Shown here piece by piece: positions 27,304-36,311 of a stretch of DNA of 64,000 nt. Location: the NCBI GenBank assembly GCA_016700115.1, contig CP064999.1:1922001-1986000 (forward strand). Direction: 5' to 3'. Position 1 is the stretch's first letter. Each line of letters starts with the position of its first letter. The notes beneath the pieces were generated by a model. The model was not told the DNA's origin. It searched no databases and saw only the letters and a program-made list of their open reading frames with translations. The DNA comes from Sphingobacteriales bacterium. GTDB taxonomy: Bacteria > Bacteroidota > Bacteroidia > Chitinophagales > UBA2359. A program made the translations under genes and the position numbers.

Positions 27304-28416
27304 TTGTTACCTGACAACCTAATTTATCAAATTGCACTGACACTAATACCCAAAGTAGGTAGTTATACTGCGAAAACATTGATAAGCTATTGCGGAGGGG
27401 TGAATGAGATTTTTAAAATGCCCAAATCCAAGTTGTTGAAAATTCCCAATATAGGTGAGAAAATTGCCAGTTCAATTACCGACTTCAAAGAAGCCCTGAA
27501 AAAAGCCGAAAAGGAAATTGAATTTATTCAAAAACATGGAATCCGTCCGATGTTTTATTTAGATAAGGATTATCCGTATCGGTTAAAGTCCATTCAGGAT
27601 GCCCCAATTATGTTGTATTATAAAGGCAATGCCAACCTAAACCAGGATCGGATAATTAGTATAGTCGGAACTCGCAAAGCTACCGATTACGGTAAAAAAA
27701 TATGCAACAGACTGATTGAGGAATTAGCCGGTCATCAGGTTGTTGTTGTTAGTGGGTTGGCATATGGAATAGACCATGCAGCGCATCAGGCTTGTTTGCA
27801 ACATCAGGTACCGACCCTGGGCGTTTTAGCCCATGGATTGGATCGTATTTACCCGCCTGCGCATCAAAAGCTGGCAAGTGCTATGTTGGAAAATGGCGGA
27901 CTGATTACCGAATATATAAGTAAAACTAAACCTGATAAAGTCAATTTCCCAAACAGAAACCGCATCATTGCAGGGATTTCTGATGCTACTGTTGTTGTGG
28001 AAACAAGACAAACCGGCGGCAGCATGATCACAGCCCAAATTGCCAACTCATATAATCGAAGCGTTTTTGCTTTTCCGGGCAGGACTACCGATTTATTTTC
28101 AAGTGGATGTAATTATCTGGTTAAAAAAAATCTGGCTAATTTAGTTGAATATGCCAAAGACATCACCGACAACATGATGTGGCCAGATTCTTCTCAAAAA
28201 GCAGAATCAACGCAAAAGCAAATGTTTGTAGAACTGGAACCTGATGAAGAACTGATTGTCAATACACTAAAAAAGGCCGACAACAACGAACTGCATCTCG
28301 AAAATCTGTGGGCACAGACTCAACTCAGCCCGGGGATGACTGCTGCTGCTTTAATTTCGCTCGAATTTAAGGGTTTGGTTCGTCCTTATCCGGGTAAAAT
28401 ATACAGGCTATGTTAA
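27304..28416 (+). CDS. dprA: DNA-processing protein DprA (Smf)
   Basis: 370 residues. N-terminal helical HhH-like domain (LTLIPKVGSYTAKTLISY, KLLKIPNIGEKIASSI) and the Rossmann-like DprA core: SIVGTRKATDYGKK, VVVSGLAYGIDHAAHQ, TLGVLAHGLDRIYP, FPNRNRIIAGIS and ETRQTGGSMITAQ. A short winged-helix-like C-terminal domain ends the protein (ELHLENLWAQTQLSPGMTAAALISLEFKGLV). DprA loads RecA on incoming single-stranded DNA during natural transformation. I take the TTG at 27304 as start: there is an in-frame stop 12 nt upstream, and the next ATG would remove the first helices. Confidence 0.95.
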   Translation: MLPDNLIYQIALTLIPKVGSYTAKTLISYCGGVNEIFKMPKSKLLKIPNIGEKIASSITDFKEALKKAEKEIEFIQKHGIRPMFYLDKDYPYRLKSIQDAPIMLYYKGNANLNQDRIISIVGTRKATDYGKKICNRLIEELAGHQVVVVSGLAYGIDHAAHQACLQHQVPTLGVLAHGLDRIYPPAHQKLASAMLENGGLITEYISKTKPDKVNFPNRNRIIAGISDATVVVETRQTGGSMITAQIANSYNRSVFAFPGRTTDLFSSGCNYLVKKNLANLVEYAKDITDNMMWPDSSQKAESTQKQMFVELEPDEELIVNTLKKADNNELHLENLWAQTQLSPGMTAAALISLEFKGLVRPYPGKIYRLC

Positions 28417-28473
28417 CAGGAAGCAGTGCTTTCATCATTATCATTTTACTAACATCAAACTAATTTTATTGCA

Positions 28474-29283
28474 ATGCAACAACTGATAGAACAGGCATGG
28501 ACAGACAGAACTTTATTACAACAACCTGAAACACAGGCAGCCATCAAACATGTGATTGCAGCTTTAGATAAAGGGGAGCTCAGAGTGGCTCAACCCGATG
28601 AGTTTGGGCAATGGAGTGTTAACGAATGGGTGAAGAAAGCAGTGATTTTATATTTTCCCATTGCTCAAATGCAAACAATGCGTGCGGGAGAGCTGGAGTT
28701 TTACGATAAAATTCCGCTCAAGCAAAATTACGAGCAACTTGGGGTAAGGGTAGTGCCTCATGCCATTGCAAGATACGGTGCTTATGTAGCAAGAGGGGTC
28801 ATCATGATGCCATCTTTTGTCAATATCGGTGCTTATGTTGACAGTGGAACTATGGTTGATACCTGGGCAACGGTAGGCAGTTGTGCGCAGGTTGGGAAAA
28901 ATGTGCACTTGAGTGGGGGAGTTGGAATTGGAGGGGTACTGGAACCCGTTCAGGCTAGTCCGGTCATTATTGAAGACAACTGTTTTATCGGATCGCGGTG
29001 TATTGTCGTAGAAGGGGTGAGGATAGGAGCCGAAGCTGTCCTCGGTGCCAATGTAGTTATTACTCAATCTACCAAAATCATAGATGTCAGCGGCAATGAG
29101 CCTGTAGAATACAGGGGGTATGTACCTCCTGCGTCCGTAGTGATTCCGGGGGCTTATACCAAACAATTTCCGGCCGGAAGCTATCATGTTTCATGTGCTC
29201 TTATTATCGGTAAACGCAAAGAGAGTACTGATAAAAAAACTTCACTGAATGATGCTTTAAGAGATTTTAATGTGGCTGTTTAA
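28474..29283 (+). CDS. dapD: 2,3,4,5-tetrahydropyridine-2,6-dicarboxylate N-succinyltransferase
   Basis: 269 residues, the normal length. N-terminal helical domain, then a left-handed beta-helix of hexapeptide repeats (ARYGAYVARGVIMMPSFVNIGAYVDSGTMVDTWATVGSCAQVG), a conserved GVGIGGVLEP and a C-terminal strand with SCALIIGKRK. Catalyses succinylation of tetrahydrodipicolinate in the lysine/meso-diaminopimelate pathway (succinylase branch), supplying cell-wall precursor. It starts 57 nt after dprA and may be co-transcribed; no other dap gene lies in the window. Confidence 0.95.
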   Translation: MQQLIEQAWTDRTLLQQPETQAAIKHVIAALDKGELRVAQPDEFGQWSVNEWVKKAVILYFPIAQMQTMRAGELEFYDKIPLKQNYEQLGVRVVPHAIARYGAYVARGVIMMPSFVNIGAYVDSGTMVDTWATVGSCAQVGKNVHLSGGVGIGGVLEPVQASPVIIEDNCFIGSRCIVVEGVRIGAEAVLGANVVITQSTKIIDVSGNEPVEYRGYVPPASVVIPGAYTKQFPAGSYHVSCALIIGKRKESTDKKTSLNDALRDFNVAV

Positions 29284-29437
29284 AAGGCAGGAGGCTGTTT
29301 TTTCAATTTTTCAGGCAGTTAACTACCGGAAAAAATCGAATAAACCGGATAAACCTATAAAAAATTGAAATGCTTTTACAGCATTTAGAAAGTAAACACT
29401 ATATTTACCCGTCTTTTCTTATCCCCTTTTTTGAATC

Positions 29438-30136
29438 ATGTATTTAGCTGAATGGTTACAAGATGTTTTAAACTTGTTTTTTCCGCAGTCTTGTGCTTGC
29501 TGTGGTAAGAAACTATGTAAAAGCGAGACCATTCTTTGTGTTTTTTGTGAATACAACCTGCCTCAAACCAACGCTCATTTATTTCACGACAGCCCGCTTG
29601 CAATGCTTTTTTGGGGTCGTATCCGCGTATCTAATGTTGCTGCCTTATATATATTCCAAAAAGGAGGTCGGGTACAGCGGCTCATCCACCAGTTTAAATA
29701 TCAGGGGAAAAAAGAAATCGGGGAAAAAGCCGGCCGGTTGTTTGGACAGTTTTTGGCGCAATCGGAAACAATCAGGACTGCAGATTTAATTGTTCCAGTA
29801 CCACTGCATCCCAAGAAGAAAAAAAAGCGCGGATATAACCAAAGTGATTATTTTGCAAAGGGATTGTCCGAAAGCCTGGGTATCCCATGGTCAGATAATG
29901 TGGTGCAGAGACTCATAAATTCCTCCTCACAAACCCGGCGAAAATCGAGATATGAGCGTTGGGAGAATGTCAGAGATATTTTCAAGGTGGGTAATCCCGA
30001 GTTAATCAGACAAAAGCATGTGTTGCTGGTAGATGACGTAATTACTACCGGATCAACGATGGAAGCCTGTGCTTCAGCGCTGTTTTCTGCCGGAAGCGCA
30101 CAAATCAGTGCAGTAGGCATGGCTCATTCACATTAA
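29438..30136 (+). CDS. ComF family phosphoribosyltransferase-like protein
   Basis: 232 residues. A zinc-finger-like N-terminus (cysteines 19, 21, 22, 27, 34 and 37, in CACCGKKLC and CVFC), then the phosphoribosyltransferase fold with PVPLHPKKKKKRGYNQSD and the PRPP-binding loop VLLVDDVITTGSTM. ComF-family proteins are needed for DNA uptake in naturally competent bacteria; their exact reaction is unclear. With dprA 1 kb upstream it suggests transformation ability. It stands 154 nt after dapD. Confidence 0.9.
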   Translation: MYLAEWLQDVLNLFFPQSCACCGKKLCKSETILCVFCEYNLPQTNAHLFHDSPLAMLFWGRIRVSNVAALYIFQKGGRVQRLIHQFKYQGKKEIGEKAGRLFGQFLAQSETIRTADLIVPVPLHPKKKKKRGYNQSDYFAKGLSESLGIPWSDNVVQRLINSSSQTRRKSRYERWENVRDIFKVGNPELIRQKHVLLVDDVITTGSTMEACASALFSAGSAQISAVGMAHSH

Positions 30137-30198
30137 AAGTTACCCGGATGGGTTTCAAAAACAATTTCGAATTTTCATTTTAAATCACATACAAAAAC

Positions 30199-31659
30199 AT
30201 GAAACAGATTTTAACATTTTTAGTTCTTTGCTTTGCTTTTGTTTGGATGTCAGCTCAGGAGCGAGGGGACTTGTTGTCAGATACTTTGCTGGCCAATTTT
30301 ACGGCTGCCGAGGTAAACGTATTGTATTCCCAGAACGGCATCCCTCCGGGAATACTTGCTTCAGATTTTGGAGTGGAAGAATACAAAATCAGTTATCAGA
30401 CTATTGATGCAGACGGTTCACCAACTTTTGCAACCGGGTTAGTAGTTATTCCTGTCGGTATTACTTGTCCGGCACCGTTGGGGGTATATAACCACGGCAC
30501 TTTTTCAGATCTCGCTTCCATGCCTTCTAACCTCGGAACCGAACACATGCTCGGAGTAGGTTATGCAGCATCAGGTTATGTCGGGGTGTTGCCAGATCTT
30601 GTTGGATATGGCGATAGTCCGGGTTTCCCTAATTATCAACATGCCAAATCTACCGGAACAGCTAATGTAGATATGCTAAGGGCAGCCCGTCATTTTTGTG
30701 CCGGAAAAGGTATTGAATTAAACGGTCAAATTTTCATTACCGGCTATTCCCAGGGCGGACATTCCGCTATGGCAGCACACCGAGAAATTGAAACCTATTA
30801 TGCCGATGAATTTACCGTTACAGCCTGTGCCCCGCTTTCCGGTGCTTATGATATGTCGGGTGTTCAAACTGATTTTGTTTTTGACGATGATTATTATGAA
30901 GGGAATGTCTATTTAGGATACATCATAATGGCTTTTAAAGAAATTTACCCCGAACTGATTGAATGGGAGTTTGACGAAGTGTTCCAGTCACCATACGATA
31001 CAATATTATACAACCGGTTAACCGCTTTTAACACACCTTTGGGCGAGTTGAACGGCATGTTGCCCACTAACCCTGCCGATTTGATTCAACCTGATTTGTT
31101 GGCCGATTTCTTATCCAATCCCGACCACCCTTTCCGGGTTGTACTCCGCGATAATGACGCTTACGATTGGGCACCTGTTGCCCCTGTTCAAATGTCTTAT
31201 TGTGAAGGTGACCAATCTATTTATTATCAAAACGCCATTGTTGCCCAAAACTCATTTATTGCCAATGGTGCAACGAATGTAACTGCCGTTAGCAGAGGTG
31301 CTTCTTTTGGTCATGGCTCTTGTATTTTGCCTGCTATCCTCGCTTCCAAAAACTGGTTCGACTCTCTCAAAGAAGACTGCACCACCTCCGGAACTTCAGA
31401 CTTGATGGATAACGACAAGCAAAACGTCATGGCATATCCCAACCCAATGGGTCAACACACTACATTTATGGTTAAGAATCTGGAATACCCAATCAGCCAG
31501 ATCCGCATCTTTGATTTAACCGGTAAGCCCGTACTCACGTTTAGTGATGTTCAGGCGCACCATTTTACCATAAGTGCCGATGGGTTGCAAAGCGGGATGT
31601 ATATTGCCGAAGTTACTATTGAAGGTAAAACTCAGCGAATTAAGCTTTTAGTAAAATAG
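30199..31659 (+). CDS. Secreted alpha/beta-hydrolase (esterase/lipase-like) with T9SS type A domain
   Basis: 486 residues. Signal peptide (CFAFVWMSAQ, to about residue 20). Hydrolase fold with nucleophile motif GYSQGG (Ser184), an oxyanion-like NHGTF at 98-102 and a candidate histidine in GHGSC at the end of the domain (GASFGHGSCI); the Asp is likely in the APVAPVQMSYCEGDQSI region. A type A sorting domain ends it (AYPNPMGQHTTFMV, LQSGMYIAEVTIEGKTQRIKLLVK). It resembles secretory lipases of the LIP family by the DLVGYGDSPGF pattern. Substrate unknown. A strong terminator follows. Confidence 0.85.
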   Translation: MKQILTFLVLCFAFVWMSAQERGDLLSDTLLANFTAAEVNVLYSQNGIPPGILASDFGVEEYKISYQTIDADGSPTFATGLVVIPVGITCPAPLGVYNHGTFSDLASMPSNLGTEHMLGVGYAASGYVGVLPDLVGYGDSPGFPNYQHAKSTGTANVDMLRAARHFCAGKGIELNGQIFITGYSQGGHSAMAAHREIETYYADEFTVTACAPLSGAYDMSGVQTDFVFDDDYYEGNVYLGYIIMAFKEIYPELIEWEFDEVFQSPYDTILYNRLTAFNTPLGELNGMLPTNPADLIQPDLLADFLSNPDHPFRVVLRDNDAYDWAPVAPVQMSYCEGDQSIYYQNAIVAQNSFIANGATNVTAVSRGASFGHGSCILPAILASKNWFDSLKEDCTTSGTSDLMDNDKQNVMAYPNPMGQHTTFMVKNLEYPISQIRIFDLTGKPVLTFSDVQAHHFTISADGLQSGMYIAEVTIEGKTQRIKLLVK

Positions 31660-31705
31660 AAGGCTGCTGCCGAAAGGTAAAAAACAGTGTTCATTTCTAT
31701 ATCAT

Positions 31706-31746
31706 GTCCGCCTGAAGATGCAAGCTTTGGGCGGACTTTTTAGTTT
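31706..31746 (+). terminator. rho-independent terminator of the esterase gene
   Basis: GTCCGCC pairs with GGGCGGAC around a ~16-nt AT-containing loop and is followed by TTTTTAGTTT, 47 nt after the stop codon. Confidence 0.75.
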
Positions 31747-32041
31747 GTGTCGTATAAAAACAAATAGCTGATACCGCGGCATGTGAAAATCATCTGATTT
31801 GTATTTTTTATCAGGTATCGTTGAAACCACCTGTTTTTTTGGATGATTATCGCTTAACCAAGCAGAATTTTAAATTTATATGTACTATTATTTTCTGAAA
31901 ATTGCAGAATAACAAGCAAAAAGTATAACAAGTCGTCTTTATTTTTACCTTTAACCTGTAAAAACACAACAATTACTTTATTTATTTGTCAGAATAAAAT
32001 ACATTTCGGATTTTAATTTCAAATTGTGCAAGTTTTTTTTC

Positions 32042-32049
32042 TACATTTG
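32042..32049 (+). promoter_or_regulatory. -7 promoter box (TACATTTG) in the 31747-32217 gap
   Basis: Perfect TAnnTTTG match; an ATTG 15 nt upstream may be a poorly spaced -33 element. It leaves a leader of about 160 nt before the TPR-PD40-SPOR gene. TTGCACAT (32047-32054) recurs inverted as ATGTGCAA (32093-32100), a possible operator. The rest of the gap is AT-rich and I see no gene in it. Confidence 0.45.
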
Positions 32050-32217
32050 CACATGCTTTTTATAATCAATTAGCATAAAGATGTAAAATCAAATGTGCAA
32101 GCTTAGCAAGCGATGAACAACCAAGCAGTTAATATATTAGATTCTAAAGGCCTGTTTTTTTTAAAAGTTTGAACCTTATTAAAATTTATTAGTCAGATGC
32201 CGAATAAGATAATAATT

Positions 32218-34308
32218 ATGAAACAGTGCTTAGTTCTGTTAATAGCAGTACTTTTTTTGGGCATTAATATTCCGGTTTTGGGGCAAAGCAATGCTTTGAA
32301 AACAGCAAATGAATTGTTTAACAGGTATGAATATTCCAAAGCAATCGGTTTTTACGAACAAGTGTTGCGAAAAGAGAAAAACAATGCGGAAGCACTTGAA
32401 AAACTGGCAGAGTGTTATCGCCTGACCAGTAATACCCGAAAGGCGGAATCTGCCTATAAAAAAGCCATCAAGTTTAATCCCGAAAACCACTTGTTAGTGT
32501 TCCGTCTTGGTCAGGCGCTCATGTCCAATCAAAAATACAAAGAAGCTTTAGACGTTTTTATAAATTATACGGAGTTGGCTCCTTATGACAACAGGGGGTG
32601 GGTGTTTGCCAAAGACTGTAAATACTTCGATAGATTGCAGTTGGATTCGGCACAATACAACATCTCAAAACCCTCGTTTAATTCAAAGGCTTCTGATTAT
32701 GCACCGGCTTTTTTTAAAGAAGGGCTGGTGTTTACCTCAAACCGAACATTAACATCTTTTGATATTAAAGATGGTTGGACCGGTGAATCTTTTCAAGACC
32801 TGTTTTATGTTGCCGAACTTAAAGATGGCTGGGACACCCCTGTTGTATTGGAAGGCAAAACCAATATTCCGGCTCATGAAGGTCCGGCAGTATTTAATGT
32901 TCACAATACCATCATGTATTTTAACCGTAGCGAACTAAAAAGCGAGTTAAAAAAAACAGGAACTTCCTTTTTAAAATTATATCAGGCCAAATGGGCCAAT
33001 GGCCGTTGGCAGGATGTCGAAGCCTTGCCATTTAACAAAGAAGGTTATTCTATCGGACATCCTGCATTATCACCTAACGGGAAAACCCTGTATTTTACCG
33101 CCGATTTTCCGGGTGGTTTTGGAGGGAAAGACCTTTATATGAGCCAATACACACAAGGCAAATGGTCTGAACCGGAAAATCTGGGGCCAGAAATCAACAC
33201 CAGAGGCGATGAAATGTTTCCAACTATTCAGGATGACGGCAGTTTGTTTTTCTCATCAGACGGATGGGGCGGATTAGGAGGAACGGATATATACATGGCC
33301 AACAAAGAAAACAACGCATGGGTTATAAAAAATCTGGGCTTCCCGTTAAATAGCTCCAAAGATGATTTTGGGCTTATTTTGACCAAAGATAAAAGAACGG
33401 GGTATTTCGCCTCCAACCGCGAGGGTAGCCTGAGCGATGACATTTATAAAGTAGAAATTAAACCCAAAAAAGCGGAGCAGTTGATTGAGAAACCGCCGGT
33501 TATATATATTGAAGATGAAGGTACACCCAAAACACCGATTAAACAGGTAAGTAATAGCGGTTCCGAAATTAATCCTGATGATGTGATATTAGTGTCTGAC
33601 ACTGCTGCTTTTGATGAGCAGGCTAATAACACGATTATATTAAAAGGCTTTTTGTTTAGCAAAATTTACAATGAACCGATGAACGGAAAAACCATCGTTC
33701 TGACAGACAAACTGCCTCTACCCAACAAACAAAAAGTCAGCAGAACAAATACCTCTGAAAACGGTTCGTTTCATTTTCTTTTGCAGCGGGATAAATTATA
33801 CCAGATAGATGTGCTGAACAGCGACAATCTGGTCAATAATTCTATGGACATCACTACTGTCCATATAGATAAAGACAGCATTTATATGAACGTGATTGTT
33901 TGGTCTGATGAGATTGTACCTGTTCCAGTAAACAATGTAGTAGAATCGGACCCTGATACACTTTTGTACAATCCTCAGCCTATAGAAGACCAAGTATCTT
34001 ACATTCCGGAACCGGCAACAGACAAAGAAACTTTAACTTTTAAAATTCAAATAGGTGCTTTTAAAAAGCCACTGTTGAAAACCAATTCTTTTCTGACTAA
34101 ACTGCCCCACCCTTCACAGACAGAATTCTCACCAAACGGGCTAACGAGGTATGTCAGTGGTAATTTCGACAATCCGGTTGATGCCTTTACCTATTACAAT
34201 CAACTGATTAAAATGAAATACCTCGACTCTTTTATTGTCGTTTATGTCAACAATGTCCGAACAACAAAAACGTATGAAGAAGTGCTTCAAAAATTGTTGA
34301 CAAAATAA
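32218..34308 (+). CDS. PorE-like TPR-PD40 protein ending in a SPOR-like domain
   Basis: 696 residues from the ATG at 32218 (an ATG seven codons up is also possible), with signal peptide (VLFLGINIPVLGQ). Domains: TPR repeats ~15-125 (YSKAIGFYEQVLRKEKNNAEALEKLAECY); PD40/WD40-like propeller ~150-415 (GHPALSPNGKTLYFTADFPGGFGGKDLYM, DEMFPTIQDDGSLFFSSDGWGGLGGTDIYM); a carboxypeptidase-regulatory/peptidase-like beta domain ~470-560; and at the C-terminus (~610-696) a SPOR-like domain starting FKIQIGAFKK. PorE of Porphyromonas gingivalis has TPR, propeller, regulatory domain and an OmpA peptidoglycan-binding end. Here the last part is SPOR-like instead. Likely a periplasmic/outer-membrane protein tying a surface machine to peptidoglycan; T9SS role is inference. 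Confidence 0.8.
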   Translation: MKQCLVLLIAVLFLGINIPVLGQSNALKTANELFNRYEYSKAIGFYEQVLRKEKNNAEALEKLAECYRLTSNTRKAESAYKKAIKFNPENHLLVFRLGQALMSNQKYKEALDVFINYTELAPYDNRGWVFAKDCKYFDRLQLDSAQYNISKPSFNSKASDYAPAFFKEGLVFTSNRTLTSFDIKDGWTGESFQDLFYVAELKDGWDTPVVLEGKTNIPAHEGPAVFNVHNTIMYFNRSELKSELKKTGTSFLKLYQAKWANGRWQDVEALPFNKEGYSIGHPALSPNGKTLYFTADFPGGFGGKDLYMSQYTQGKWSEPENLGPEINTRGDEMFPTIQDDGSLFFSSDGWGGLGGTDIYMANKENNAWVIKNLGFPLNSSKDDFGLILTKDKRTGYFASNREGSLSDDIYKVEIKPKKAEQLIEKPPVIYIEDEGTPKTPIKQVSNSGSEINPDDVILVSDTAAFDEQANNTIILKGFLFSKIYNEPMNGKTIVLTDKLPLPNKQKVSRTNTSENGSFHFLLQRDKLYQIDVLNSDNLVNNSMDITTVHIDKDSIYMNVIVWSDEIVPVPVNNVVESDPDTLLYNPQPIEDQVSYIPEPATDKETLTFKIQIGAFKKPLLKTNSFLTKLPHPSQTEFSPNGLTRYVSGNFDNPVDAFTYYNQLIKMKYLDSFIVVYVNNVRTTKTYEEVLQKLLTK

Positions 34309-34465
34309 ACAGTTCTTTTTTGATTTTTTGGATTGTTACAACTCACCTTTCAGACAAAGTTGCCCTATGGGGAAAAAACAAAAGAAGCTGAAGTAGAATA
34401 TCTTTTGTTGAAGATACCGGAGTCCGGTAAAAATCTCAGAAAAAATTACAACCATTCATTTAAAA

Positions 34466-34954
34466 CTAAAAGTCGTCTTCTTCTTCAACAGGGTTTACTT
34501 GCTGCGACCAACCGCAGATATACCATTCCTCTTCGTTTTGCCGGAACCAATAGGTTACTTTTTCCGGGGTTCCGTTTCTGATTTCCCTGACCTCTAACTG
34601 GACATCATTTGCCTGAAGGGGTGGAATAAAATCTATAGATTCGGCTTCTTCTTTAGTAATTGTTTTTTTGCCGGTAATCTGATAGGTATTAATTACCAAC
34701 CCGCGCGGGGGGTAATATTCGGACGATGGGTCGTATAACAACGATCGCAACCTGTACACATCATGCTGCACCAAATATTCATAATAGGCTTTGAGCGTTT
34801 TTTCGGGCGAAAATACGGGTTCTTGCTGTTCTGAGTTGCCCTGACCGGTTGCGGTTTGGGCATCTGCTTTTCCGTCTTGCCGGCATGAAACCCATACAGA
34901 CAACAGGAGGATACAGACCATCCAAAAACCGGTGCTTTTCAAACTTAATTTCAT
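34466..34954 (-). CDS. Lipoprotein of unknown function
   Basis: 162 residues from the ATG at 34954; the next upstream ATG adds three residues only. The lipobox is VSC (LLLSVWVSC). A Gln/Gly/Ala-rich linker (~25-45) precedes a ~110-residue domain (PEKTLKAYYEYLVQHDVYRLRSLLYDPSS, WFRQNEEEWYICGW). The pattern resembles NTF2-like DUF4878-type lipoproteins, but I cannot place it with certainty. An Asp/Glu-rich tail ends it. It is convergent with the upstream TPR-PD40 gene and divergent from the gene at 35682 across array B. Confidence 0.65.
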   Translation of the reverse strand: MKLSLKSTGFWMVCILLLSVWVSCRQDGKADAQTATGQGNSEQQEPVFSPEKTLKAYYEYLVQHDVYRLRSLLYDPSSEYYPPRGLVINTYQITGKKTITKEEAESIDFIPPLQANDVQLEVREIRNGTPEKVTYWFRQNEEEWYICGWSQQVNPVEEEDDF

Positions 34955-35153
34955 TTCAAACATTTTTATTGAAGCCGGGAGTGGTTTTAAAATTCAGACC
35001 ATACATTTCAAACGTCTTATGTGGTGCAAAGGTTTTTACCTGATTTATTTTTTTAATGAAAATGCCGGAATTGTACCACACGATCAGCCTGTTTCAACTT
35101 TCTTGCTAAACACTTATTGTGAAAAAATCGAGATTGAGGTAAAAAATAGGGTT

Positions 35154-35426
35154 GACAATGACTTAAAGCAGGGGTGCAATAAGTCATTGCAGGGGTACTT
35201 TAACCTAAAGCAGGGGTGCAACAGGTCATTGCATAGGTATTTTAACTTAATGCAGGGGTGCAACAGGTTATTGCAGGGGTACTTTAACTTAAAGCAAAGG
35301 TGCAACAGGTCATTGCAGGGGCAAATTAACCTAATGCAGGGGTGCAACAAGTCATTGCAGAGGTACATGAACTTAAAGCAGGGGTGCAACAAGTCATTGC
35401 AGGGGCACAAAAAAGCGATGTGGAGG
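35154..35426. repeat. 21-bp tandem array B (about 13 units, inverted relative to array A)
   Basis: About 13 consecutive 21-bp units, for example TGCAACAAGTCATTGCAGGGG alternating with TACTTTAACTTAAAGCAGGGG, giving a 42-bp period. The reverse complement of one unit type (CCCTGCAATGACTTGTTGCAC) is identical to unit 11 of array A 28 kb away. The palindromic core is again TGCAA-7-TTGCA-like. The array lies between the divergent genes at 34954 and 35682, like array A. Frames on both strands are open through it because 21 is a multiple of three. No function known. Confidence 0.85.
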
Positions 35427-35681
35427 GACATCATGTCTTTGTGAAGGCAAAAAAAATCTGAAATTTTGGTAAACTCTGGGTTAAATGTGTTTTTATGTAA
35501 GTATAATTGACCAATCTGCCGTTGGTTTTTCGTTTTCCGGACATAAGTTCAGATTGGTTTTCTACTGTTTCCATATTTTATTTACTTTTACCTCAAACTT
35601 TTTTAAACCCTTTTTGCGTTTGTATATCCAAGCTCACCGGAAGCGCACAAAAACCTCATGTTTTAAACACTCCGTTTTTTT

Positions 35682-36218
35682 ATGAATAAAATATTTTTTG
35701 TGATTAGCCTCATGGTTGGTTTTTTTATCGCCACCAATCTGATGAAAGCCCAACAACCGCAATGGATTCCACAGGGAATTAAAAGTACTACTGTTTTGGT
35801 CGAACGGTTCAGGTATCAGGATCCTAATATGGCATATAGCAATATTGACGAGATGTATGAAGATGAGAGAATAGACTTCCTGACCGAAGCCAACGAAAGT
35901 CTGGAACAAGACAACCAAAAATTAGAAGAGTTGTTTAAGGGATATCAGGGAAGCCTGATCACCATTCCTGCCGTAAAAATTGATGAAGTATATCCCGATA
36001 TGAATGTTTACAGGTTTGTGTTAAAACGGGACTTGTTTTATGGCAGCAAAAAAATCATCAATCCAACGACCAATTCGATTGAAGATAAATCATATTTCGC
36101 CTATCGTTACTATTTTTACGACCGAATCAGCAAAACCAGTTATCCGGCCTATTATTTTTCAGGCGATACATGGACACAGCTAAAACGTTTGGTTTTTTGG
36201 CTCAACAAAGCAAATTGA
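35682..36218 (+). CDS. Secreted protein of unknown function
   Basis: 178 residues. Signal peptide (FFIATNLMKAQ, to about residue 24), then a domain with a charged helical stretch (~50-85, DEMYEDERIDFLTEANESLEQDNQKLEELF) and aromatic beta-rich C-terminal half (YRFVLKRDLFYGSKKI, SYFAYRYYFYDR, YPAYYFSGDTW). I do not recognise a family. Followed after 93 nt by a TPR protein and then a membrane SPOR protein on the same strand, so it may be part of a small envelope operon. Confidence 0.7.
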   Translation: MNKIFFVISLMVGFFIATNLMKAQQPQWIPQGIKSTTVLVERFRYQDPNMAYSNIDEMYEDERIDFLTEANESLEQDNQKLEELFKGYQGSLITIPAVKIDEVYPDMNVYRFVLKRDLFYGSKKIINPTTNSIEDKSYFAYRYYFYDRISKTSYPAYYFSGDTWTQLKRLVFWLNKAN

Positions 36219-36311
36219 CAGCAATTGACAAATTTTAACACGAAAGTTCGGAAAAGTTACAATATACTTGCCGGACTTTTTGTTTTTAATTGGCTAACCC
36301 CTTTTAAACGT

